DNA of 64,000 nucleotides from Gonapodya prolifera JEL478 (GCA_001574975.1 KQ965736.1:65725-129724), one strand, 5' to 3'. Shown: positions 1 through 13,239, numbered from the stretch's first letter. Translations and numbers: made by a program. Notes: generated by a model not told the origin, from the sequence alone.

Positions 1-74
1 AAAGAAGTTACCTTGCTCCCAGTTTCAACGTCCTCGAATTCCACGCAAATGCAAATGAATCCAAGTACCGTCCA

Positions 75-1730
75 TCACGCGTGCCCACCGCCGCCGCCGC
101 CGCCGCCTCCCCACTCCTGTACAACCCTCCTCACCGCCTCGCGACCATCCTTGCCTTTGCCCGCGTTCGCGTTCCACGTCCTCACGACCCACTCCTCCAA
201 TTCCGAATCGCGCAGGGAGTGGGAGTGGGAGTGGGATCCCCCAAACAGCGCGGCGACCGTCCACACCGACACCCGGAGTGTGAGAACGAGGGTGAACAGC
301 GTCATGCACGCGATAATGATACGAGACACGACGGAAACGGAGGATGCAGTTGGCGCTGTTGCTGTTGTTGTTTTTGACGGCGGGTACGTGAGGTAGGTTG
401 ACAGAAGGGACGTGACTGCGGCCGTGGGGAAAGTATCTGCGTCACCGACCACCATGGAAAAAGCATAAAATAATCGTTAGAACAGTTACACCACCTGTTG
501 CAACTTTCACAACACAGAAAACTCACACGCCCACCAGCCCAAGTGGACCTGCTCCCGTGCCAGTCGCGGTCCCCACCGTATGCCGATGAGGAGGAAGAAG
601 AACAGCGAGTTCCACAGCAGGAACTGCGCAAGCTGTGTTCGTATTCCCCACACCCGTCAGATTAGGTTGCGAAGACGCAATTAAGATCGCAATCAAGTCG
701 CCCTCACTTGCGGCATCCCACCGCCCTCCCCCACTTCCGTCCCCACGGCGGCAACGTACGCAGACCCCGCAGCCGCCCAGGGCGCCATGAGCAAGACCAG
801 GAAGCTACGCTGCGCCGTTTTGAATCCTTCCGGGACCTCGGGGCACGTGAGCATTCGCCCCCCGTTTTGGAACAGAGCGACGGTGAGGTACACGAGGTAC
901 AGCAATCCTACGTGGAAGGTGGGGAGGGAGTAGGAGGCGGGGAGGGAGAGGGAGGACGCGGATATGGAGAGGAGGTGCCATACGACCATGGTGAAGAGGT
1001 GCGTGAGTTGGAGTTCGTAGCCGCGGGGGAAGCCCGGGTCCGGTGTCGTCCAGTGAGCAGAGGCAGAGGTGTCGGGGAGGATACGCCCGGTGAGAGTGTG
1101 GCCGGAGAACTCCTCGTCTGATCCGAGCCAGCGCGAGTACGTCCATATGCACATGGCGATGTGGGCGACGAGGGTGGTTCCCCAAGCAACCCACAACGCT
1201 ACCGTCCAATGTGTAGGCGTAGGTTCTGCGATAGTCGCCTGAGTGTTAAGAGAATCAACACGAAGCTCGTCCGGAAGCCCCGCGAGGAGGAACGTGACGG
1301 CCATGAGCGGTGTGAAGAGCAAATTGTGCCTCGCTGGGTGCCGCACTTCCCACCAGAACGATTCGGGGTATCGGTGCCGTTTCAGGATCAGGGACGCAGA
1401 CACTGTGACAAATATCGCGAGGGCGCAGTACCACAACACGCGGTTGAGCACGGCACAAGCGAAGGTTGCGATTGAGGGGTAGAAGATTTGCGAGCGAGAG
1501 AGCGCGCCGAACAAGATGCTCTCGCCTCCAAGGCCGAGTGCGGGAGCGTAGAGGCGAAATGACGCATATAAGACGAGGGCCGGTGGTTTGAGAGTGAGGT
1601 GGTCCGGGTCGCCGGGGCGAAAGAGTTCCATTGATGCAGCCGCAGTGCGTCCGTCAGAGTCCGGCGGCTTCGAGGGCGGATTGTCCTCGCCTAGTTCGAG
1701 ATCCGGTGCGGTTCCGTCCGCCATCGCCAT
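75..1730 (-). CDS. SLAC1/TehA-family anion channel (voltage-dependent anion channel family)
   Basis: Multipass membrane protein of 496 residues, read as complement(join(75..436,527..632,708..1730)); introns of 90 and 75 nt have GTGAGT/GTGAGG donors and CAG acceptors, and the exons sum to 1491 nt. Seen: an N-terminal soluble segment, then about ten hydrophobic segments. The stretch EVRHPARHNLLFTPLMAVTF matches the signature around the third helix of SLAC1/TehA/Mae1 proteins, and joining exons 2 and 3 recreates the diagnostic WWAYTFP motif, which strongly supports the splice. The C-terminus is a glycine run. Known for the family: proton-independent or voltage-gated export of anions such as malate, sulfite, nitrate or chloride across the plasma membrane. 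The substrate cannot be read from the sequence. Similarity to plant SLAC1 in the WWAYTFP region looks closer than to yeast Ssu1/Mae1, but I cannot align them here. Divergent from the SerRS gene. Confidence 0.85.
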
Positions 1731-2678
1731 CGTTCAACTCGTTCACCCTCTGCGCCGATTCTCTGATTGAGCCGCGACAGTGAAGTGGTCTGATGCGCCT
1801 AAGCTGAGCAGCCTGCGTCCTGGATGCTTCTCATCGCAGCGCAGTAGATTTCGGCTCTCTCTGCCTTCTGACGCAACACGGAGAATCTTTGTTGAATTCT
1901 TGTGTCAGTGCCTCCCGCGTCAGGTATCATCATCCCTGCACCAGAGTGCTCTGTAAGGCATTTGTACATGAATATGAATGATAAAATGATGAAAGAAGTT
2001 TGTTCTCGCGGCGTTTGGCGATTGTGCGTTGGGTGTTTACGTAATGCTTACGCCGAAGTGATATACTGCGAGAAGCAAATTGTCTGGCCATTTCTTTGGA
2101 CATTCCCTTGATTGAATCATGAAATAGAAAGAAGTGCTGTCCGCGTCCAGGAACTGCATGACTCGTTTTGGTTTGGAAACTCAAACCATTCTTCTCTAAT
2201 CCATATCAAACCCATCGCTCATCATTCCACTCAACTCTAAGGTTGGTTGTGAATCTGTGGCAGAAGGGAATTTCGAAGAAAGGTTGGAATTTCGAGTTTT
2301 GAAGTCTTCAATTGAATTTCTATTTGAATTTCTTCCATCACTTCCCCAATCGCCTTTTCCGGCCACTCTCCGTGAATCCTTCTCGCCATTTTTCGTCGAG
2401 GCGTCCCCAGTGGCGCGTTTCTCCTTTCGGACCTTTCTGTAGTGCTCGGATCGCTTCTAGGCACTCCCCATCGTTTGGCAACAAGTCGAATTCAACACCA
2501 AAGGCACCACAAACCATCCTTTACGCTAGGGTGGGCTCAATCCTCCTTGATTGCATCGCTCGCTCTCCTCAATCCTTGCTGCCGTGCCACCCCTCGCCCA
2601 TGTCATACTCGCCAATGGAATCACAACACCGATTCCAATGAATTTCCCTCCGACCACCGTCGTAGGCAACCTCGTACC
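1731..2678. other. Intergenic, divergent promoter region
   Basis: About 950 bases between the channel gene and the seryl-tRNA synthetase gene, which are transcribed away from each other, so both promoters must lie here. I see no convincing coding exon, RNA gene or repeat in it. Confidence 0.5.
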
Positions 2679-4893
2679 ATGATTGACATAACATTACTTC
2701 GAGCTACACACGGCGGGAACCCCGAGCTGGTCCGCGAGTCGCAGCGGAGGCGAGGTGCCAGTGTGGAAGTCGTCGATGAGATCATTAAAATGGATGAGGA
2801 TTGGCGAAAAGGTGAGCTTATCGTGTCGCTCAAGTTGACATTCGGGACTAGGATTGCGGGCATGGAAGACTGAAGATGTAGTCAATATTGGGTGGAAGAT
2901 GTTTCGACGTTGGACTGGGTAGTCTTTCAATGGGAGTACCGCTGAGGAAAAAAAGTGTAGCGGTTTCATGGGATTTTCATGACGTGACTGAATCGCCGGT
3001 GTCATCTCGTCTGACTCGAATACAGCCCGTTTCCAGGCGGACGAATGCAACAAGCAGGCCAACAGCATTCAGAAGGAGATTACAGCGCTCCACAAGGCAG
3101 GGAAGAAGGACCAAGCTGCGGAATTAGTGAGTATTCCGAACGCACTCGCGATTTTCTGTGAATACAAAAGCCCTTACATTATTACCAGGTGGCGCGCAAA
3201 GACTCCCTGAAGGATCAACAAAAAGCTCTTGCCGAACAAGCCGACAAGCTTGAGAAAGATCTCAACACGCGTCTTGCCACCATCGGCAACATCGTACATT
3301 CCAGTGTGCCCACCTCGCTTACCGAGGACGACAATGTCACGGAAAGGATGTGGTGGCCAGAGGGGAGGACCGAAGATGCGGAAACCAAGAAACGAATCGA
3401 GTTGATCGGGAGTGCCTCGGCAAAGGAGCACCCTCGAGGTGTAAAGGGCTTGAGAAGCCACCACGAGGTGCTGGAGATGCTTTCTGGATACGATTCTCCC
3501 AGAGGTGGGTCATTTAGGTTGAAATTATGGCAAGCGCTGGGCTAACTCACCAAACACAACCAATATCGGCTCTCTATCCTGTCGTCTGTCCAAATGATCA
3601 GGCCAGAAAGTCGCCGGTCACCGCGGTTACTTCCTGACAGGACCCGGCGTCGACCTGAACTTTGCACTGATCCAATACGGGCTCGAATTCCTTGCCAAGC
3701 AGGGATACACCAAAATCTGGACGCCCTTCTTCATGAAGCGGGACCAGATGGCCAAAACTGCCCAGTTGAGCCAGTTTGACGAGGAACTGTACAAGGTTGT
3801 TGAAGGCGGAGGGGCTGGTGCTGGTGCGTTGCCGAAAATGTGAAGACGTGCTGTTTGAAAAATGTAAATGTTTCTGTAGACCCCACCGACCCTGATGTCG
3901 ACAACAAATACCTCATCGCCACTGCGGAACAACCAATCTCTGCGTTCCATTCGAATGAGTGGTTGCTCGAATCGGAACTTCCTAAGCGGTGAGTGGGTCT
4001 CAAACAAAGTCAAATGCTTCGGCGTATTCATCGTTCGTGCTCCTTTATCCCTGGTATCATTCATATCCCAACCACGCACAACTTTTTCGACATCGTTCAA
4101 CTCCAGCTACGCCGGAGTCTCGACTTGTTTCCGAAAGGAGGCAGGTGCCGCCGGCCGCGACACCTGGGGCGTATTCCGTGTGCACCAGTTCGAAAAGGTG
4201 GAACAGTTCTGTATCACCGAGCCCACGAAGAGCTGGGAAGTGTTTGACTCCATGATCCAAATCTCGGAAGACTTTTACAAGAGCGTATGTTGAAAGTCCT
4301 CCGTCGTTGTTGAAGAACGTCCTTTGAAGGCCTTTTCTCCAGTTGGGCATTCCCTACCGGGTCGTCAGCATCGTCTCCGGTGCGCTCAACAACGCAGCGG
4401 CGAAGAAGTACGACTTGGAAGCTTGGTTCCCCTTCCAGTGCGAGTACCGCGAGCTTGTCAGCTGTTCTAACTGCACGGATTACCAGAGCAGGAGCCTCGA
4501 TGTCAGATGGGGAACCAAGAAGGTATGTGTCCTGGAGCTAACCTCCTACGATCGTGCCATTCACCGAAGTCGCTCCGTACTCTCTTACCCAGCTGAACGA
4601 CGATGAAAAGCGGTTCGTACACATGCTGAACTCTACACTGTGCGCCACTGAGCGTGCCATGTGCTGCGTTCTCGAGAATTACCAAACGGAAGAGGTATGC
4701 CTTCCGCCTCTCTCTTGGCTCCAACTCGTGTTCACAATTTCGTCGTCACATATAGGGTCTCATCGTTCCCGAGGTCCTCCGGCCCTACATGCAGGGCCGG
4801 GACTTCATCAAGTTCACCAAAGAAGCCGCCGTGGAAGAACCCGCTGCCGCAGCAGCTAAGAAGGGTGGGAAGGGAAGCGCTAAGAAGAACTAG
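2679..4893 (+). CDS. SES1: Cytosolic seryl-tRNA synthetase
   Basis: Charges tRNA-Ser with serine (class II aminoacyl-tRNA synthetase). Nine exons: 2679..2811, 3026..3126, 3189..3504, 3602..3823, 3880..3988, 4107..4284, 4343..4522, 4593..4694, 4756..4893; total 1479 nt, 492 aa, all phases consistent. Seen: the start [20 protein letters not shown] typical of eukaryotic cytosolic SerRS, followed by the antiparallel coiled-coil arm that binds the long variable arm of tRNA-Ser. The catalytic core contains [14 protein letters not shown], the motif 2 region around [18 protein letters not shown], and the motif 3 region [11 protein letters not shown]-type sequence written here as [21 protein letters not shown] lysine- and alanine-rich basic tail ends the protein, as in other eukaryotic SerRS. 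The ATG chosen is the one giving the conserved N-terminus. Essential housekeeping gene; nothing unusual apart from high intron density. Confidence 0.96.
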
Positions 4894-5870
4894 AGTACGG
4901 TTTTATGTATAAAAACCCCATCGTGATATGCTCGGAGAATTTCAAGTCCCGCCTGGCATTAACTCTCAGATTGTATTGCGAATGGGCGTGGGCAATTGGG
5001 CAGGGACATGTGCCGTCTTGGTTTCGCTGAGTGTGTGTTCACTCTCATCTCTCGTTTCATTGCTCTCAGATGAACATTTCTACTTTGTACATTGCAAACA
5101 CGCACGCGTTACTGTGACGCAATGCTCCATCTCGCGCCTTCTTCTCCAGTGCGAACCGATGCTAAAAATGGAGACATGGAAATTCAGGGTCAGTATTGAC
5201 GACAATGCAACAAAGCACTCACAATGCCCTGTTGGGCGAGCTCTTAGTTAGTTCGCGAGGGCGTACGGCGGACCTAGGCCACCCCTGCGAGCGAGAAATA
5301 GCTCGAGAAATTGCATCGTCGCATTTAACTTCGGCGACTTACCAAGGGTTTGGGATGGGAGCACCATACAATTGGGAGGCGAGTTTGACAGACCGCACCA
5401 CGATGGTGCCCACAGCGCCTTTTCAGACAGAAGGGTTTGTCAGATTGCAGAAGTTTGAAAACACAAAATGGCGATAATCCCTCACCATTATTGTGGTGAT
5501 GAAAGAAGGGTTGGGAGGCTGAGACAGGGTGGAGTCTTTGCTGATGATGCTCCAGCCCATCGCTGATCATCTGACGTGGTTTCTCCGACGGGGTGGACAA
5601 ATTGGATAAACGTAGTCGTCCACTCAGTCGGAGAGAGCTTTGCACCTGCTCGGGAGGGCTGTAGAACCATACATTCACATGAGCTTTCTCCTTCGACCGT
5701 GCTTAGCTGATCACGTCGGCGATGGTGTGTTTTCTGAGCTGGGCGATCAAGAGCTGGGGGATCAAGACAGAAATCAGATTTGATGTGCAAAGAACGAAAG
5801 GGGAAGGCACTCACATCCGCGATCTCCCAGTCTAATAACCACATCGGTTGTTTGTTGTGCCAGACGCTCA
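4894..5870. other. Intergenic region
   Basis: Roughly 980 bases downstream of SerRS and downstream of the minus-strand membrane gene, hence a convergent 3' region. Short open frames exist on both strands but none has codon character, splice partners or recognisable motifs. No supported gene. Confidence 0.4.
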
Positions 5871-7430
5871 TTAGCGTCTGATGCGTTTCGCGTCTGGCTC
5901 GCTCCCCGTCCCCGCCCGCTCCTCCTCGTCCGCGACAGTTGTTTGCGCTGCGGATGCGCTGGCTGGGCCACCATGGTCAGTGGCCTTGCCCTTGTTCCTG
6001 TCGCGGAACGACTTCGTGAACAGCGCAAGCGGGCGGGTCGACGGCGCGGACGTCGAGGGGACAGAAAACGCGGGCGTCATAGACGTGGACGAGGTGAGTG
6101 GCGTGACCGAAGGCGCCGAAAAGAAGATTGGAGGAGGCGGGGCAGGAGCGGAGGGGAGGACGTGCGGGGTCGTGGCAGGAGCCGAGAAGAAGGGGAGTGG
6201 AAGAACTGGGAGGTTCGCAACTACGGGGGCTGCGCGCCCCCCACTCCAGCAGGCGAAAGCTCGCTTGGACCAGCGGTCGGTGGAGGTGGAAGAGAATAGA
6301 AAGCGGTCGATGGGGTAGGAGGAACCCTGGCCGACACGTGCGGCTGCGAAATTCATTTAACAGAATGAAAAAACAACCTTCAGTCGATTCAAAACAGTAC
6401 ATGCTCACCTGGTTCTTCATCGGGACTCCTCCCAGGGGCCATTGATATACGGGCGCCATAGGCGCTGGGGTCGGAAGCGATATAGCCGACCAAGCAGCGA
6501 CGGGGACGTGCGACGGCACGTTGGGGAAAACAATGGCTCGATCTGCCGCCTTAGTGCGGCGGTCTGCTCCTCGCAACGCGTCAGCAACTTGTAGTTCAGG
6601 TCGGTAGCGGGGTCCAGCACGAATACGAGAGCGTGGCGAAGACCACGCTCGCCCCAGATGGACCAAAAGCGCTGATGTCCGTATGGGAGCGCCGAGTAGA
6701 TCTCGTACCAAACCCGAGCTAGAACGGGCGCGATGATGACAAACGATAAGACGTCATCTGTACGATTTCAATGATGAATGGAAGAACAAATCACGAGGAT
6801 ATGCATCGAAGACTCACAGAAAACAACACCGGTGAAGTACGCCCCATGGACATAGGCAAGAGCGCACGGCACGACAAGCGAGAGAGAAAGGCCCAGGCGA
6901 AGAACAGAAGGTACACGACGGTGTAAGCAAGGAGTACCACCGCGTAGCGAGAGAGCTGAAGAAGACGCTGCCTCCAAGGCTCGACAATGGGCCGTCGAGT
7001 CTGGGCGGGGGCAGGGCGACGGGAAGGAGTATGAGTCCTGCATGAATAAGAATCCAGTTATAGACAGAAAGCGGCCTTATATAATCAATCGAGCAACATA
7101 CCAATCCGAAGCACCACCCCCGCAAGAGAAGTGAACACCGACCATGCATCGTCAGAAAGCACCGCGGACCCAAAGAGTCCTTGGAGCGATCCTCCGCAAT
7201 TGGTGGCCCAAGGTTACAGAAGAGAATTCCACCACCGCTTCCCCACTGCTCCCATTTGCTGAGAGCAGCGGTTCCGACAGTGGGGCAGAGAAGTGAACCG
7301 GTAAAGAGGATCAAGACCAAATTTAAACACGCGTAAGAAAGATTCTTAACGTTTATGTGGATGGAAGGGGCGGGGACGGATGCAAGAAGAGGCGAGAAGA
7401 CATGGCGAAACGGTCAACAATCTGAACAGC
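5871..7430 (-). CDS. Probable multipass membrane protein, frame interrupted
   Basis: Not a family I recognise. Minus-strand hydrophobic stretches in succession look like one membrane protein: NVKNLSYACLNLVLILFTGS near 7350-7290, VFTSLAGVVLRIG near 7130, RYAVVLLAYTVVYLLFFAWA near 6940-6890, and a segment ending DVLSFVIIAPVLAR near 6750-6710, followed by a helical charged segment (DLNYKLLTRCEEQTAALRR near 6600) and a Pro/Ala/Ser-rich tail ending in a basic AKRIRR at 5871. These pieces lie in different frames; candidate introns (donor GTATGT near 7100, donor GTGAGT near 6815, donor GTGAGC near 6403) repair only some of the shifts. Either several single-base sequence errors or decay is present. 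Start and exact exons unresolved; cytosolic tail and membrane location are inferred from composition only. Confidence 0.4.
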
Positions 7431-8242
7431 GGTGACCCCACCCCCCATCAGGGGCACCAGACCGCCGCCACCGTCGAGGGTTCGCCATTGCCGCGCATCA
7501 CGCAACCGCAAGCGACGCCACCGAGTCTCGAGCTAGAGTTATCGACGTCCGGCCGCAAACCGGTGCTGTTGCAGCTCTAACAGCATCGGCCTGGCGTCAC
7601 CAGTGCGGCGGACGAGGATTCCAGCGAGTCTCAAAGCGGTATCACGTTACAGAAGGCTCTGTGTGGCCGGGATCGACCTCTGGTGGGATTGGAATGCGTA
7701 CGTTATGATGGGACATTGAGCCGGCGCTGGCCTTACATGTTCGGCGCCCTGCGGTATGATGTAACAAACCATCATAAGAGCGCCAAGACACTGGGGCAAG
7801 TGCGGGGGAGACACATTGCGAACGCACGGAATTGCATGAAAATCATGTGAAGAATGTGCTGTGGTCGGTGTTCGGAATATCTGTTCCCGCTCGTTCATTT
7901 CGCCCAAGTTTCTGGAAGAGAAGGTCTTGGTCGACTCGCCTGCCGCAGCGGTTTACTATTTATGGTAATACGGTCAGTCTTCTTTTCTTGGTAAACAGTA
8001 AAAGATTACATTGATTTTGCATGACAGAAGGAGCATGCACTGGTCTAATGTATTGTACTTATCAGAACAGAAGTCTCAGTACGTGTGTGCGTGCGGAAGT
8101 CACCTTTGTTTGAATCTTTTTTTGCGGGACTGCGCGGCAGTGGGGTTTCGAAAATTCCAATCGACAACAATCGACAACAACAATCGACAACTTGCTTTAT
8201 AAACAAATTTGATATACGTTGACATTCTATTGTACCCGTGGT
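7431..8242. other. Intergenic region with a short direct repeat
   Basis: About 800 bases. It may contain the 5' end of the membrane gene to its left. Near 8159-8190 the decamer AATCGACAAC occurs three times in near-tandem array. No coding gene is supported. Confidence 0.4.
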
Positions 8243-11200
8243 TCATGCAAACTCCTTCATCTCCTCCAACACCAAAATCACCCTGCGCGACGCCTTCTCC
8301 ACCTCCCTTTGAATGCCAGCAACATCCACGTTCCTTCCGTTCCCCCCAACGGCGTCGACGGCCTTCTTGACAATTACTTCCTGTTGGTATCGTACAAAGT
8401 CTTCCAGTTGCGTCGTCAGCGGATGGAACGTGCATCCAGGGAGGAGGTCGCGAATGGAATCCAGGTTGGTTCCGTTGCTGACGCAGACGGTGCCAAGGAG
8501 GAATGCAATGTATGAGCGAATTAGGTTGCGTTCGGTCTGTACAACACCATAATAGACTCGCTCAATGATCCAAACGACACGAAGTACAAATGTGCAGTTA
8601 ACGTACCTCGTTAAAGAGTGGAAGATCTGCGCTGTACATTTCTACAATCCATTCGAACACAGGTCGCCGATCGGAGCAACAACAGAGTAGTGCGCACTTC
8701 CCCGACCCCGAGCATGATTGGCCAAAACCTTCCATGAAGAAGTAGAAGTGTCACACCTCCTTTCCTGCACGAGACTTGATCTTGCCAACACTCACTCGTC
8801 TTCCTCAACGCATTCTTGGCGTCCGCGTCCCCCGACACGACGTTAATGAGCAGGCACAAGCACGAAATAATCACATCGTATTCCCTCCCCGCCAAATCCT
8901 GCCCATCCTCCCCTTCGTCCTCGTCCATCTCATCTCGCCCACGGGCTTCGGCCTTGGATCGTGATGCTTCCTCCGCATCGGCAGGTCGGAAAAGTACAGC
9001 CTGTGAGAGTGCGGAGAGAACACGGGAAGCAGACCCGACTCGGTGAGCACAGTCGCTATCGTCCGCGGAGATGTTCATCAAGACTCGAGAAAGTGCAACA
9101 AGGGCTTCAGTGGCTCCTGCGTTTTGGGCGGTGGTGGTTACCTTCACCAAATCTCAGTGCCAAACTCCACGAATGAACTCACTCTCCAACACCCCTTGCC
9201 CAACAGCATTCTCCGCTCTCCGCACCCTCTCACATAACACAATACATCTCCCCATCCCCTCCACGCAGCCCTCGCGCCCCGCAACATCTCTCCTCGCTCC
9301 GTCCCCAACAAGGGTGAGCGCCTCGAGTACCTTCATGCATCTTCCGAGGTCCTCAAAGTCCACAACTTCGAGTGCCCCCGTTTCGCCTCGCTCGATTCCG
9401 CTCAGGGCTTCGTCTGCGGACTCGCAAGAGAGTACCTGATAGTCAGCGACGAGACGAGCGAGGTTCGACGAGGCCAAAGAAGGGAGAAGTTTTTCCGCGG
9501 CGCGTGGAGATTGAGAAAGAAGGAGGGAAAGGAGGCGGATGGTGAGAGTCCGGAGCGAGGGAGGGGTCACCTATTACGCACGTTAGCAACAGCACATATG
9601 GGGCCAATGGACGAATCAGATCAGATGTCTTCAAGAACACTGCCACCAAGTCCCACTCAAATAACGCACCGCACTCGTTGGTCCCTCCTTCCTGTACATC
9701 CTGGACCCTTGCATGACCTCCCTTAATTCCCTCCCTCTCGTTCGTTCCGCCTTGCTCCCCGCAATCCAGCCACCACCCCATGGGTCTTGGACTCCCCCCA
9801 TTCCTGCGGCCACGACTTCGACGACACCACCCTCGTCGACAAAGGCTTCGGCGTTGCGGCGATCCTCGGCGAGGGTACACATGAAGAATGCCAGGGACGA
9901 TAGCACGAGCGGGTCCGTTGTCCCTACGAGAGCACGGTACAGGGGCAGGACAAAGTTGTGTGCGCGCAGCTTGAGCACATAGTGGGAGGAGAGGAACTTG
10001 CGGGCAAGGTCGAGGCAGCTGCGAGGGTTACGGCGTACGATAAGCTTGTTTGGTGTCAACTGCTCATGAACCGCATGACGATCTACACACCTGCTCTGCC
10101 TCACACTACTGGGTTGGTCCGGTCCCGCGCCATCCAATGCGTACGCCATCTCGTCCACAAAACGCCGCATCTCGCCCGACTCTTTCAGCGCATGCACACT
10201 GGCAAGGGCGGTCTAAGTTGGAGTTCAGATTATTTGTGTTCCGAGAGATGAAGATTGAAACCAATGCAACGAAGAGATGGTGAACTCATTGAATCCAATA
10301 CCGCACAAAACGCACTCACCTCGTCGTCAACCCCCTCATCCACCTCCGTCACCGCATTCTCCCTCCCTAGATCTGCAACAGCCTCCAAATCCACCATTCC
10401 GCCCACAAACCCAAACACTCCCCCTCCGCTTGGGGCCGCACTTCCACCTCCTGCGGCGCGGCTCTTGTACGTATTCCCAACGGCATGATTTGCCAAACTT
10501 CGCCGCTTGTCCCGGTCCCGCTCGTCATCTCCAGCCAGGACTGGCGTACTCTCACGGTCCAAACCCGGCGTCACACCCCGTGCACCTCCCCCGAGGCCGG
10601 GCGTCGCTCCACGTCCATACACCCTCGCAATGCGCCGGGGTTGTGGCTTGCTCGGGCTTCCTCCCGCGCCGCCTCCCACCGCCCCTGTTCCCCCTCCTGC
10701 CCCTTGCGCCCCACCACCTCTGATCAAATTCGCAATCTCGCCAATCAACCTCCCCGCTCCACCCCCACCCGTCGACGCCAGCACGGCATCGATGGAGCTC
10801 TTGAGCGCCGCGTCAGGGTCATCTTCTTCGACTGGTTGGGACCCCGCCGAACCGAGGGAACCCATCGGGGCGCCAATATGCTGCGAGATGGTCTGCGACA
10901 AAGACGCGCTGAACAGATCCGCGTACGCCGACGCTGAGGGGGAGAGTGTCGTGGGTGAGATGGCGTCCAGCGAGGACGCCGACGCCGACGCCCCAAAAAG
11001 TGCTCCGAACACGCGGTCGGCAGCCGTTGCAGGACCAGGAGGGCCTTCATCGTCTTCGTCCGCGCGGAGCTTATCAGCTTCTTCTTCGTCGTCATCCTGC
11101 ACAACGCTAGCTAGTCCTCCATCCTGAGCGGCCCCGCTCGACGATTTTCCAGGTTTCATCCTGGCCAACACACCACCCTTGCGCCCGCCCTTCACTTCCA

Positions 11201-12980
11201 GAACCTCCACTAGGCTCGCAAGCGGATCCAGTGCGCCAGGAGCCGCCGATCCTTCCCGCCGTGGGGGAGGGGGTGGTGGGGATGGGGACGAGCGAGGGAA
11301 GAACTCAAGCCCGGGGGTGACGCCCCTTGCTGGAGTCCTTGCCCGCCCAGGCGTACCCGCGCGCGTGCCTCGTGGTGCGCCCGCGCGAAAACCCCGAGCA
11401 GGCGTTGTGGCCCTTTCTGACCGCGCTGGAGTAGTTGCACGATGCGCCCGAGAGGGCGTCACGGCGCGGTCGTTGCGGGACGGCGTGGTGCCCCGGGCAG
11501 TGCGTGAAGGTGTTCCTGGAGGCTCCAGTGACGGGGTGGGCGCCCGCGCGGGAGGCGGCGGCGCCGTCGGCCCTGGGGTCCGTGGAGAGGTGGGGGAGGG
11601 CGGTGCGACCGCAGCATGTGCAGTCGGGACCGCGCCCGGTGGGGCCGACAGTGCCCGCGGGATCGGTCGGGCTGGTCGAGGCGGTGGTGGTTGGAAGGAT
11701 GCTTTTGTGGGCGTCGTGGAGTTGGGGGGCAGTTTGGAAGGGGAGACAGAGGGTTTGGATGGCGAGGCGTCAAGTTTGGGCGGAAAGGAGTTGTTGGACG
11801 CAGAAAGACCAACGGGTGCCAGTGTAGCGCCTCGGGAGGGGAGTTGCGACGAGGTGGCGACAAGGGGGCGGGTGGGTTTGGAGTTCGCGGCTTGGGTGTT
11901 TGGAGATTCGATGAGCGGAAATAGTCGTTTGAGCAGTAATTCCGGTGGAATATTGTGACCATGCCCAAGCGGTGCTGTGTCCGTTGGATTCCAATGAAAG
12001 GAAGATCAAGTTTCCTCCTGCGGTCCTCGTAACGGTCCAAGCAATGGAGATCTTTTCTCCCCGGACTCATGATGGACGCGTCACTCCATCACACAAGCCC
12101 CTTGTAAGCAGGGCTAATCCGCTCCATTCCTGCGTTCGGTTTATATCCACGTCGTTCCAGTCCGACACTTCCACGCATTCTGCTCCTGTCAAAACTCACC
12201 TTTTCCCATTAACCCAACCTTGCCAACTTGTTGCTGAATCGGCGGTGGTGTCGTTCTGCCCACGCGAACTGCCGGAGGTGGCTTACCCGGCTGCGGTGTC
12301 AATCTTGATTGGGCTATCCGAAGTGGAGGCGGAGCTGGCGACTTGCCCCTGATAGTGTTGTTCTGGGATTCTGGCGCCGGGGACGCGCGAGGAGGTGGTC
12401 TGGGTGGTTTCGGGAATGAGCGGGCAGGTGGAGGATTCGGTGGCATGAGGCCCTCAATGTCTGGGTCGAACTCGGATGTTGTTGGCGAGGGAGGCGGCAA
12501 TGAGCGTGGTGGCGGTTTCGGAGGTTTTGGGAACGAGCGAGTAGGTGGATGGTCTGTTATAGTGTCCACGTCTTTTTCTCCGTCGTCGTTGCTGAACATT
12601 GGATGTCTCCGCTGCTTCTTCTTTGCTATCTGCTGCTCCACCTGCTGCTCTGCTTGTCCACCGCCATTTCCCCCGTCTTTCGTTCTCCCTCCGCTATCGC
12701 CGCTCGCGCTCGCGCCATCCCCGCTCTCATCGTCGTCGTCGCCTTCCCACGCCCGCCGTCGTTTTGTGCCCCGCACCGTCCGCACCTTCACCGTTTCCGT
12801 CTCCGCCACCTGCGATCCCTGCTGCGCTCCGCCCTCTTCCCCACCCTCTGCCCGCTCTCCGAGCTCGCGCTCGCCCCTACCGCCGCCATCGTCGTCGGGT
12901 TCCAGCTCGTCGCTCATCCCAACAAACCGACGCTGCGGTACCGCCCTCACTCTGCCGTACGTGCGCACTCCGCGATCCAT
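8243..12980 (-). CDS. WPL1: WAPL cohesin-release factor homologue
   Basis: Removes cohesin from chromatin together with Pds5 (established for the family). Seven exons: complement(join(8243..8536,8607..8728,8796..9116,9183..9570,9670..10212,10320..11974,12200..12980)); 4104 nt, 1367 aa, phases all agree. Seen: the start MDRGVRTYGRVR resembles the N-terminus of WAPL proteins; residues ~30-780 are low complexity and disordered, with proline-rich blocks, acidic blocks and arrays of TPxR/TPG motifs near 11300-11500; the C-terminal ~580 residues form the helical WAPL domain, with RSCLDLARKFLSSHYVLKLR near 10010, VLMNISADDSDCA near 9080 and the end EMKEFA. The first exon could also start further upstream in the same frame (to 13163), but the internal ATG gives the conserved start. 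The TPxR arrays are candidate proline-directed kinase sites, as expected for a cell-cycle-regulated factor (inference). Confidence 0.9.
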
Positions 12981-13239
12981 CTCCCGATTTCTTCGTCGCT
13001 GCTCCTCTGTTCTCCCTCCTGCTCTCCTGCCAGGCGCTCTGCTGCTTTCGTCGGCTTCACCTGTTGTAAGTGTGTCCGAAGCACGCAACCCCCGGCACCC
13101 CCTCAAAAATACTTCGTCGTTTTCTTCACCCTCCCTACAAAAATCGGTGCAAGCTCGGGACAAAAGTCAGATTCGCACGCAAGTCAAGGGTGAAAGTCTT
13201 ATTGTATTAGGTTCCAAAGGCACAATGTCTCGATGTACA

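Noticed and set aside
10507-11127. Plus-strand 206-codon frame and the nearby 259-codon frame at 11179-11958
   Set aside because: Antisense to the disordered part of WAPL; GC-rich third positions keep both strands open.
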